Shown here piece after piece: positions 5,881 through 11,497 of a stretch of 17,847 bases of DNA; the stretch's first letter is position 1, and every line of letters starts with the position of its first letter. Below the pieces are notes generated by a model, which saw nothing but the letters and a program-made list of their open reading frames with translations, was not told where the DNA came from and ran no database searches. The stretch is from CAYFZR01 sp964347835 [NCBI: uncultured archaeon] (GTDB lineage: Archaea > CAYFZR01), in NCBI GenBank assembly GCA_964347835.1, contig CAYFZR010000060.1:1-17847 (forward strand), in the 5' to 3' direction. The translations under genes were made by a program, and so were the position numbers.

Positions 5881-5931
5881 TTTTTCGCTTATAATATGCA
5901 TATAAGTAATATCATAATTGTAAGCGAAAAA
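5881..5931. promoter_or_regulatory. Long inverted repeat in the thrC / editing-protein divergent promoter
   Basis: TTTTTCGCTTATAAT (5881-5895) and ATTGTAAGCGAAAAA (5917-5931) are inverted copies matching at 14 of 15 positions, 21 nt apart, in the 107-nt gap between two divergent genes. TATA-like sequences (CTTATAATATG on one strand, CTTATATGCATA on the other) lie in or between the arms. A dimeric regulator bound to both arms would block both promoters, so this is a good operator candidate. The regulator is not identified. Confidence 0.55.
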
Positions 5932-5948
5932 CATAAAGGTTATTATGG

Positions 5949-6341
5949 ATGAATTTGATCGGCGATCGGATGAGATTTTTGTTTGTACACACGGATTTCA
6001 CAGAGATCGAAAATAAAAGGATAAACAACGCATTAACAGTAATGATAACCGAATGCGATCTAGAAAGCGATTTAATAGCAATCGAAGATGCGGTTAGAGA
6101 AATAGAAGACGTTGCATCGAAAATTAAAACAAAAAATATTGTGCTCTATCCTTCTTCTCCCTTCAAAAATTGTGAAACTTGCTTCATAGACGAGGCCATA
6201 TGTTTTTTAGAGGGACTTAAAGATTCATTAGAGAAAAAAGGCTACAAAGTCACCTCTGGAAGCATAATGTGTCGAGGTTTGGCCTTAAGATCTAAGGGAC
6301 ATCCTTTATCCGTTCTTTCCAGAGAAATAAAACTAAACTGA
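5949..6341 (+). CDS. Divergent stand-alone ThrRS editing-domain homologue
   Basis: A 130-residue protein related to the N-terminal editing domain of archaeal threonyl-tRNA synthetase (a D-aminoacyl-tRNA deacylase-like fold). It has the opening MRFLFVHTDF (from residue 8), NIVLYPS in the middle, and the closing SKGHPLSVLSREI. It has no catalytic synthetase domain. The residues kept by its downstream neighbour are lost here: the AHLS segment is replaced by SPFK, the GWYK segment by CRGLAL, and the Glu of SELSR by Val. Serine hydrolysis is therefore doubtful. It may be a partner subunit or have a new role. An AAAGGT site favours the ATG at 5949. The family-like start would be the ATG at 5970, which has no ribosome site. 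It is first in a three-gene run. Confidence 0.75.
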   Translation: MNLIGDRMRFLFVHTDFTEIENKRINNALTVMITECDLESDLIAIEDAVREIEDVASKIKTKNIVLYPSSPFKNCETCFIDEAICFLEGLKDSLEKKGYKVTSGSIMCRGLALRSKGHPLSVLSREIKLN

Positions 6342-6353
6342 GAAGAGGATATT

Positions 6354-6767
6354 ATGAAAATACTTTTTATTCACTCAGATTATATCAGTTTTGAGCCCAC
6401 TAGAAAGGTCAGAATACCCGTTGTGGAGGATATTAAAAAGGAGAAGGTAACTGTAGAAGATTGCTTAGTTTGTTTTATGGCAGTAGAAAAAATCGACGAG
6501 GACGGCAAAACCTTTGTAAAAACATTGGAGAACATTATAGACGTGGCAGAAAAGGTAAAGGCAAAAAATATTGTTTTATATCCATTTGCCCACCTATCTT
6601 CTAGTCTAGCCTCTCCTAAAATAGCGGTTGAATTGTTAAACGAAATACATACTGGATTGGAGAAAAAAAACTACAACGTAATCAGTGCTCCATTCGGCTG
6701 GTATAAAAGATTTGAACTAAAATGTAAGGGACATCCTCTTTCAGAACTCTCTAGATCTATTGAATAA
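6354..6767 (+). CDS. Stand-alone threonyl-tRNA editing-domain protein
   Basis: One hundred and thirty-seven residues closely following the archaeal ThrRS editing domain, which removes serine mischarged on tRNA-Thr. The pattern is MKILFIHSDYISFE at the start, YPFAHLSSSLASP with His80, FGWYKRFEL with Lys118, and CKGHPLSELSRSI with Glu131. These are the positions reported as important in Pyrococcus editing domains. As a separate protein it would act in trans on Ser-tRNA-Thr, as in archaea with split ThrRS or a ThrRS lacking this domain. The GAGGATATT site before the ATG is clear, and the gene starts 12 nt after its divergent paralogue. Threonine synthase lies divergently upstream, so threonine supply and threonine proofreading share a control region. 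Confidence 0.87.
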   Translation: MKILFIHSDYISFEPTRKVRIPVVEDIKKEKVTVEDCLVCFMAVEKIDEDGKTFVKTLENIIDVAEKVKAKNIVLYPFAHLSSSLASPKIAVELLNEIHTGLEKKNYNVISAPFGWYKRFELKCKGHPLSELSRSIE

Positions 6768-6789
6768 AATTTGAAATAGGATCTTCAAT

Positions 6790-7527
6790 ATGCGGGTAAG
6801 TCTATTACAAATGAAAATCAAAGATTCTGTAGAATCCAATTTAAACACTGCAGAGCGAATGATAAAGAAATCTTTTACTGAATTCAAACCAGACATCGTT
6901 TGTTTGCCTGAATACTTTTCGACACCTTCTTTAGAGGAGCCGATAGAAGAGATATATGGGAGAACATTTCAACCAACTGCTTCTTTACTCAAAGAGGTCT
7001 CAGAAGAACATGGAATTTACATCGTTGGTGGAACTGTCATTGAAAAGGAGAGAGACAGATATTATAATACAGCATTTCTGTTTAAAAATGGAAAAATATT
7101 AGGAAAATATAAAAAGATACATTTAACTGATACAGAGATAGATATAGGACTTGAAGCCGGCAAAAACTTGTTTGTATACGATTCTGGATTCGCTCAAATA
7201 GGCATTCTAATATGTGCCGATATTTTGTATCCAAGTACCGTAAAAAGTTTAGCATCCATGCAAGCAGAAGCAATATTTCTGCCAATATCTTTACCATCCG
7301 AGGATCATCCTCCAGTAAGAGGTCATCCTGCTTCCTTAACAATGGCAAAGGAAAATTCATTGTTTATATTAAAAAATGCGTGTTTAGGATTATCTTCCAA
7401 GAGAAAGATTATAGGAAGCAAGAGCGCAATAGCATCTCCTTGGGGTATTGTAAGTGAGGCAAAAAGAGAAAACGAAGAAGAAATTATTTCAGCCGAATTG
7501 GACATGAAAAAATTGAGAAAATACTAA
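6790..7527 (+). CDS. Carbon-nitrogen hydrolase (nitrilase superfamily)
   Basis: A 245-residue member of the nitrilase/amidase superfamily with its Glu-Lys-Cys triad in order: Glu41 in LPEYF, Lys109 in GKYKKIHL and Cys142 in GILICADILYP. These enzymes cleave C-N bonds of amides or nitriles, or form amides, in the cytoplasm. The substrate cannot be predicted from the motifs. It is rather short for the family (usually 260-300 residues), with a trimmed C-terminal end. It begins 22 nt after the editing-domain gene with an AGGATC site, so it is probably in the same operon. Its stop lies 2 nt from the end of the convergent AOR-like gene, leaving no space for a terminator. Confidence 0.85.
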   Translation: MRVSLLQMKIKDSVESNLNTAERMIKKSFTEFKPDIVCLPEYFSTPSLEEPIEEIYGRTFQPTASLLKEVSEEHGIYIVGGTVIEKERDRYYNTAFLFKNGKILGKYKKIHLTDTEIDIGLEAGKNLFVYDSGFAQIGILICADILYPSTVKSLASMQAEAIFLPISLPSEDHPPVRGHPASLTMAKENSLFILKNACLGLSSKRKIIGSKSAIASPWGIVSEAKRENEEEIISAELDMKKLRKY

Positions 7528-7529
7528 GT

Positions 7530-8720
7530 TCAGAAATGTGTTTCTACTCCGACCGCAGATTTTATCAATTTCTGTAAAATTTCTTCGTCATATATGCCTA
7601 AATAAATCAATAAAGGACAAACACCGGTTAATAAACCCATTCTGTATGAATATTCGAATTTATCGCCAAAACTTTCAACTGGAACGATAAAACTATTTTT
7701 AACGTCAGATCTATACTTTTTCCTGTCTCTTGCAATTTCTTCGATGAAATCAAGGGCACTGTCTCTATCTATATCCTGTTCCTTTAAAATATCAAAAACA
7801 CCCTCAACATTCAGTCCGAGAACATGGCACCTATCAATTAATTTAAGGATAAATTCGGCATCAAAATCAAGTTTTCTCATTGAGTAAACATCTGTTGAAT
7901 CTAAACCCCATAATTTAATTTCATTATCTAAAATATGAAAACGGCACGCGATAGGGCAAGCAAAACAGCCTCGTTTTCTAGCCTTTTTCCCCTCTAATAC
8001 ATCTAACCCGTCTAAAAGGTTTATGTTTCCAAATTGCATCAATTTTTTAGCCGATTCGTTGTTTTTTAGCCTATCGATAATTTTCTTGGAGAGTTTAAGA
8101 AATTCATCTGGATCATGCGAATACAACTCTCCTAGGCCAGCGACTGCTACCGCTTTTAGATTTTTCTCCCCAAAAACCGTAGATATCGCAAAAGGATCTC
8201 TTAGAACAGTGTAATTTAAGCCGAAAGATGATATATTCTTTTTATACTCACCCGGTATGCCTATGTTTAATACTTGAACGTTTTCATATCCTAAGTCCTC
8301 CCTTATTTTTTCAGTTGTCTCCCTGACGTCAAGCCCCCAATAATCATAAGCATTCATTATATCAGCGATTTCGTCGTGTATCCATAAAAAAACGGGCTCT
8401 AAGGATTTGTTCTTGATAACAAGGAAATCATAACCAGCGAATTTCAACTCAGGAGAAAAATGCCAATCTATAACCACATGCTCGAGTTTAGCAGTTATTG
8501 GCGAAAATCCCGATAAAACACCTATGCAAGATCCTACTGTCAAAGACCCTGTCAATGGACCTGTTCCTATTACTATAGAATCCTTGTTTAATTTACTGAT
8601 AAAGTACTCATTTATGCCTATTCCGCCTATTTTTTTTTCAATAATCTCGTCATCAAGGTCTATTTCTTCATACTCCTTTTTAAAAAGATCTATCAGAAGT
8701 ACTAATTTATTATAGGTCAA
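7530..8720 (-). CDS. Shortened aldehyde:ferredoxin oxidoreductase-like protein
   Basis: Clear relative of tungsten-dependent AOR enzymes: GTGPLTGS at 52-59, SPELKFAGYDFLVIKNK at 89-105 and GEKNLKAVAV at 184-193. The iron-sulfur ligands are Cys252, Cys255 and Cys259 in GCFACPIAC, with a fourth, Cys368, in LLTGVCPL. At 396 residues it lacks about a third of a normal AOR (about 600). Only 108 residues separate the third and fourth cysteines, against about 200 in the Pyrococcus enzyme. The glycine-rich motif before GSKNLKA is replaced by LRDPFAISTVF. Cofactor binding or substrate may thus differ. I chose the TTG at 8720, with AGAGGT just before it, over the upstream TTG at 8759, which lacks a ribosome site. 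It is last in the TusA-ferredoxin operon. Confidence 0.8.
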   Translation of the reverse strand: MTYNKLVLLIDLFKKEYEEIDLDDEIIEKKIGGIGINEYFISKLNKDSIVIGTGPLTGSLTVGSCIGVLSGFSPITAKLEHVVIDWHFSPELKFAGYDFLVIKNKSLEPVFLWIHDEIADIMNAYDYWGLDVRETTEKIREDLGYENVQVLNIGIPGEYKKNISSFGLNYTVLRDPFAISTVFGEKNLKAVAVAGLGELYSHDPDEFLKLSKKIIDRLKNNESAKKLMQFGNINLLDGLDVLEGKKARKRGCFACPIACRFHILDNEIKLWGLDSTDVYSMRKLDFDAEFILKLIDRCHVLGLNVEGVFDILKEQDIDRDSALDFIEEIARDRKKYRSDVKNSFIVPVESFGDKFEYSYRMGLLTGVCPLLIYLGIYDEEILQKLIKSAVGVETHF

Positions 8721-8722
8721 AA

Positions 8723-9070
8723 TTATACCTCTTTTTGTATTAGGGCATCTCTTAAGCAAAAAATAGTGCAGAGAGCGTTTTTAAGTTTAATACACGAGTC
8801 GCAGTCTTTTCTGCTTAAAATAGGCTTGTCTGCCATCTCCGCACTTGCCTCATCCTCTCTTATTTCCTCGACGCCGCCTGTTTCGTATGCTAATACAAAC
8901 GTCTCGGGCTTTTTGAGCATTATTCCTGTCTCTCCTTCCTTTTCATTACCCCTCCAGATTATTAAACTAGAAATAGATGGATTGAAAGTTTTTTGCTGGT
9001 AATAAGAGCATGCAATTTCGCATGCTCTACACCCCACGCACCTCTCTCCCCTCGTAACGATGTCCCTCAA
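8723..9070 (-). CDS. Ferredoxin-like iron-sulfur protein (AOR partner)
   Basis: A 115-residue protein with two groups of four cysteines. The first group is 11, 14, 17 and 21 (CVGCRACEIAC) and the second is 90, 93, 101 and 105 (CDSCIKLKNALCTIFC). Two [4Fe-4S] clusters are likely. The central part (residues 30-85) resembles the iron-sulfur subunits encoded beside AOR genes (SLIIWRGNEKEG and similar). It probably passes electrons to or from the adjacent AOR-like protein. Translation appears to begin at the TTG at 9070, directly after the tusA stop, with a GAGG inside the end of tusA. No ATG is available near this end. Its own stop is 2 nt before the TTG of the AOR-like gene. Confidence 0.8.
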   Translation of the reverse strand: MRDIVTRGERCVGCRACEIACSYYQQKTFNPSISSLIIWRGNEKEGETGIMLKKPETFVLAYETGGVEEIREDEASAEMADKPILSRKDCDSCIKLKNALCTIFCLRDALIQKEV

Positions 9071-9071
9071 A

Positions 9072-9311
9072 CTAACCCTTCCTCACATATATTTTGAACA
9101 CGTCTACCTCTTTTTTCACCTCAAGTATTTCATGTCCGTGGTCTTCTGCCCATGATGAGATGTTATCGGGGGCCACTGGATCGGTTGCTATTACCTCTAA
9201 TATTTCTTCCTTGTTGAGAATTTCTATTGTCTTTTTTGTATGAAAGAGGGGATAAGGACATATCTTTCCCTTCACATCCAGTGTATGGCTTGGCTTTATC
9301 TCTTCCATCAT
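9072..9311 (-). CDS. tusA: TusA-family sulfur carrier
   Basis: Seventy-nine residues of the TusA/SirA fold with the diagnostic KICPYPL motif, whose Cys18 carries the persulfide. TusA proteins accept sulfur from desulfurases or rhodaneses and hand it to DsrE/TusD-type cysteines, for tRNA thiolation, molybdenum or tungsten cofactor work, or sulfur oxidation. The gene lies between the DsrE/F-like genes and the ferredoxin gene in one tight minus-strand operon, so the DsrE protein encoded at 9705-10070 is its natural partner. Two adjacent ATG codons (9311 and 9308) follow an AGGTGG; spacing favours the second slightly. Confidence 0.88.
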   Translation of the reverse strand: MMEEIKPSHTLDVKGKICPYPLFHTKKTIEILNKEEILEVIATDPVAPDNISSWAEDHGHEILEVKKEVDVFKIYVRKG

Positions 9312-9316
9312 ACCAC

Positions 9317-9694
9317 CTAAAATACAAATGTGGCATGGCTCTCTAATAGCTTATCCACTACTTTATCCAAGGAGACTATATCGATGCCTGATATGAGTTC
9401 TTCCTCTTCTATTCCTCTCTTCTTCAAATCTCTATCCAGAACTGATATTTTTACTCCAAATTCCTTTGCATTATTAATTCTCTCTTCAACACTCGGTATG
9501 CCTTTTCTCCAAATTGCCAGAGGACCATATCCTGGTTCTTGTCCTTTCACGGTGCTATGAACTCCTCCTCCCAAGAATACTACCTCTGCTTCTAGATCGG
9601 CTGCAGGCGCTGTTGCGATCATGTCCAAGGCACCAAAGTTATCTTCGACTCCGTAAGGTGCCTTTGTTATTATTGTAAGTACTTTTTTAGCCAT
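9317..9694 (-). CDS. DsrE/F-family protein, cysteine-free (TusC/DsrF-like)
   Basis: One hundred and twenty-five residues of the DsrE-like fold: the strand VLTIITKAPYG, the EVVFLGGGVHST loop, and VKISVLDRDLKKRGI where cysteine-bearing relatives have their active cysteine. This protein has no cysteine at all, which is expected of the structural DsrF/TusC-type member of a heterotrimer. I start at the ATG at 9694, preceded by GAGGTG, rather than the GTG at 9703. It follows the cysteine-bearing DsrE gene by 10 nt and precedes tusA by 5 nt. Confidence 0.8.
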   Translation of the reverse strand: MAKKVLTIITKAPYGVEDNFGALDMIATAPAADLEAEVVFLGGGVHSTVKGQEPGYGPLAIWRKGIPSVEERINNAKEFGVKISVLDRDLKKRGIEEEELISGIDIVSLDKVVDKLLESHATFVF

Positions 9695-9704
9695 TTGAAT
9701 CACC

Positions 9705-10070
9705 TCATGAGGGCATTATGGTCTTGTCTGTGTCTCTTATCCATTCCATCAGGTCATACAACCCGCCGATTATAACACCTTCTGTTTGGCTATCGGTAAC
9801 CCCTCTTGCGTCTGTACATTTTATACATGCGATCGCATCCGCTTTAGGGTTCTTTAGACCTTTCTTGAGGATGTCTCTTACTAATTCTTCTATTGGTGGA
9901 TATTCTGCTGGTTTTTGTCCTCTGTTTCCAACTATGGTGCTAGTAAGGTAGAAGAAGAAGTTTACGTTGACTTTCCTCTCTCTGGCTTTTTGAGCCAATC
10001 TTAGTGCTGTGTATACTGATTCATCATCGTAGGGTCCCCTTATCAAAAAGAACGTGATATCTTTGGTCAT
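9705..10070 (-). CDS. DsrE-family protein with reactive cysteines (TusD/DsrE-like)
   Basis: One hundred and twenty-one residues of the DsrE fold (ITFFLIRGPYDDESVYTALRLAQKA, a helix-loop VDILKKGL-type segment, and AIACIKCTDARG near the C-terminal third). Cys82 and Cys85 sit at the position where TusD/DsrE proteins carry the sulfur-accepting cysteine, so this is the likely catalytic member of the minus-strand trio. A longer loop at residues 45-60 (VGNRGQKPAEYPP) is unusual compared with its neighbours. A GAGGTGA site precedes the ATG. It lies 12 nt after the first gene of the operon. Confidence 0.82.
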   Translation of the reverse strand: MTKDITFFLIRGPYDDESVYTALRLAQKARERKVNVNFFFYLTSTIVGNRGQKPAEYPPIEELVRDILKKGLKNPKADAIACIKCTDARGVTDSQTEGVIIGGLYDLMEWIRDTDKTIMPS

Positions 10071-10082
10071 TTATCTCACCTC

Positions 10083-10406
10083 TTAAAACCATGCTACCCT
10101 ATCAAACTCAACGATTGAGTCGAAGAGTTCATCTAGATTTGAAACCTCTATGTCATCTACGAGTTTGTCTTCAGAGATTCCTCTGGTCTTCAATGAAATA
10201 TCCTCTGCTTTTATGCTGACTCCAGATTCAGCGAGGTCTTTTACCTTTTCCTCTAAAGCCTGCCCCTTTCTTAGAAGTATTCCATCCTCTATTAGGAATA
10301 TCTTCACATCTGTGCCTTTTTCTTTCGCTATCTTTGCTATTTCTAGTACGAGTTCTGGATCTTCATGAGAGATTGGATCCTTTGTCGATATTAACAACAG
10401 TTTCAT
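10083..10406 (-). CDS. DsrE/H-family protein, cysteine-free (TusB/DsrH-like)
   Basis: One hundred and seven residues: KLLLISTKDPISHEDPELVLEIA, then VKIFLIEDGILL, then VSIKAEDISLKTRGI, and the terminal FDRVAWF, an aromatic ending typical of small DsrH/TusB members. No cysteine is present, so it is probably a structural subunit. I start at the ATG at 10406, which has GGGG 6 nt before it and is the family-like beginning. A TTG at 10430 in the same frame would add eight residues. A TATA-like GGATATAATATG (10433-10444) lies immediately upstream, making this the first gene of the six-gene minus-strand operon. Confidence 0.78.
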   Translation of the reverse strand: MKLLLISTKDPISHEDPELVLEIAKIAKEKGTDVKIFLIEDGILLRKGQALEEKVKDLAESGVSIKAEDISLKTRGISEDKLVDDIEVSNLDELFDSIVEFDRVAWF

Positions 10407-10431
10407 ATTAAACCCCAACTTTTTAATCAAA

Positions 10432-10490
10432 ACATATTATATCCCTCTATTGTTTGCGGCAATTGATGCCGTGAGAAAAATATATCTAAA
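10432..10490. promoter_or_regulatory. Divergent promoter of the two DsrE/F/H clusters
   Basis: On the minus strand a TATA-like GGATATAATATG covers 10433-10444. On the plus strand AAAAATATATCTAAA covers 10476-10490, centred about 26 nt before a plausible start near 10509. Between them lies a small palindrome, CGGCA (10457-10461), five nt, TGCCG (10467-10471), well placed for a repressor or activator acting on both operons. Confidence 0.5.
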
Positions 10491-10522
10491 TAATTAAAGG
10501 ACATCCTCAGAGGGGTACCTTC

Positions 10523-10867
10523 ATGGGACACTTGGGAATAATATTGTATACAGACCCATTTCATTCGCAAAATTCTAACACTGTTTTGAAGTTGATAGAA
10601 TCTGCCCTGAAAAAGGGACACGAGGTATCCATGTTTCTCATGGATAACGGAATTTACAATGCTTGTTCAAATTTGGAGTTGTTTAAAAAGAGGATAAACA
10701 TACCCGAAGAACTCAGTAATTTAAATATTAATATTGTTACCTGTGGACAGAACGTTAAGGAAAGAGGTTTAAAAGAAGAAGATCTAATTAAAAATGCAAA
10801 GTATGGAGACATGTACGATCTTTCTAACATAATAAAAGAGGTAGATCGCCTAATCTGTTTTGTATAG
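10523..10867 (+). CDS. DsrE-family protein with active cysteine (TusD-like)
   Basis: One hundred and fourteen residues with the DsrE fold: GIILYTDPFHSQNSNTVLKLIESALKKGHEV, the MDNGIYNAC loop, and INIVTCGQNVKERGL. Cys74 in that last block is at the sulfur-accepting position of TusD/DsrE proteins (motif Cys, about six residues, Arg-Gly). A second Cys48 lies in the loop. A strong GAGGGG site stands 7 nt before the ATG. It is the first gene of the plus-strand trio and would be its catalytic member, receiving persulfide from a TusA or desulfurase. Confidence 0.85.
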   Translation: MGHLGIILYTDPFHSQNSNTVLKLIESALKKGHEVSMFLMDNGIYNACSNLELFKKRINIPEELSNLNINIVTCGQNVKERGLKEEDLIKNAKYGDMYDLSNIIKEVDRLICFV

Positions 10868-10875
10868 GTGTTTTA

Positions 10876-11223
10876 ATGGCTATTATAACAATTATAATAC
10901 GCAAACCACCATATGGTTCTCTCAATACTGAAGAGGCAATACGTCTCGCCGTAGGGTGTACTATAGGCGATCACTCAATAAACTTGATATTCCTCGGAGA
11001 CGGTATTTACACCCTCTTATTAAATCAAGAACCCGATTTGATAAAACAAAAGGACGCTTTTAAGGATTTTGAATTGTTGAGGATGACAAATGCCGGTTTT
11101 TATGTATACGAAAAAGATTTGAAAGAGAGAAAAATTGGAGATATACCTCCTTTTTTTAATAAAGTAGATCTGGCCGAAATAGATCGGGTAATTGAGGAAA
11201 GTGATTTCGTGTGGGCGTGGTAA
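10876..11223 (+). CDS. DsrF/TusC-like protein
   Basis: One hundred and fifteen residues, DsrE-like fold, with the TusC/DsrF opening IIIRKPPYGSLNTEEAIRLAVGC, the NLIFLGDGIYTLL loop and the closing DFVWAW. The position of the active cysteine is occupied by the YVYEKDLKERKI segment, so this is a non-catalytic subunit. The start lies 8 nt after the preceding gene. Order (D, C, B) and spacing match bacterial tusDCB/dsrEFH operons. Confidence 0.83.
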   Translation: MAIITIIIRKPPYGSLNTEEAIRLAVGCTIGDHSINLIFLGDGIYTLLLNQEPDLIKQKDAFKDFELLRMTNAGFYVYEKDLKERKIGDIPPFFNKVDLAEIDRVIEESDFVWAW

Positions 11224-11224
11224 A

Positions 11225-11497
11225 ATGTCAACTCTCTACATAATAGGGTCAAACAGGGAAATGTCCCGTATAGTAGAATTGATTAAAATTAGAAGCAAAA
11301 AGGAGAAAGTTGGAGTTTTGTTGATTCAAGATGGAGTTTATTCGCGTTTGGATTTTGAGGAGCATCCCAATGTTGAAGTATATGTTTCTAAGGAGGATTT
11401 TTATGCCAGAGGTTTAAGAGGCGATTTTCGTCTTGTTTCATACGACGATATAATAGATCTTATATTCGACTACGACAAGAATGTTTCTTGGCTTTAA
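11225..11497 (+). CDS. DsrH/TusB-like protein
   Basis: Ninety residues with the compact DsrH pattern: YIIGSNREMSRIVELI, VGVLLIQDGVYS, VEVYVSKEDFYARGL, then the terminal YDKNVSWL. It has no cysteine, which differs from classical DsrH proteins that keep one and suggests a purely structural place in the trimer. The ATG at 11225 follows the stop of the previous gene by one nt. An earlier in-frame GTG (11192) would overlap it. Its TAA directly abuts the stop codon of the convergent GH57 gene, so there is no terminator space. Confidence 0.8.
   Translation: MSTLYIIGSNREMSRIVELIKIRSKKEKVGVLLIQDGVYSRLDFEEHPNVEVYVSKEDFYARGLRGDFRLVSYDDIIDLIFDYDKNVSWL

Noticed and set aside
8721-8759. Longer AOR-like protein starting at the TTG at 8759
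   Set aside because: It would overlap the ferredoxin gene by 37 nt and has no ribosome site, while the TTG at 8720 has AGAGGT just upstream and fits the family start.
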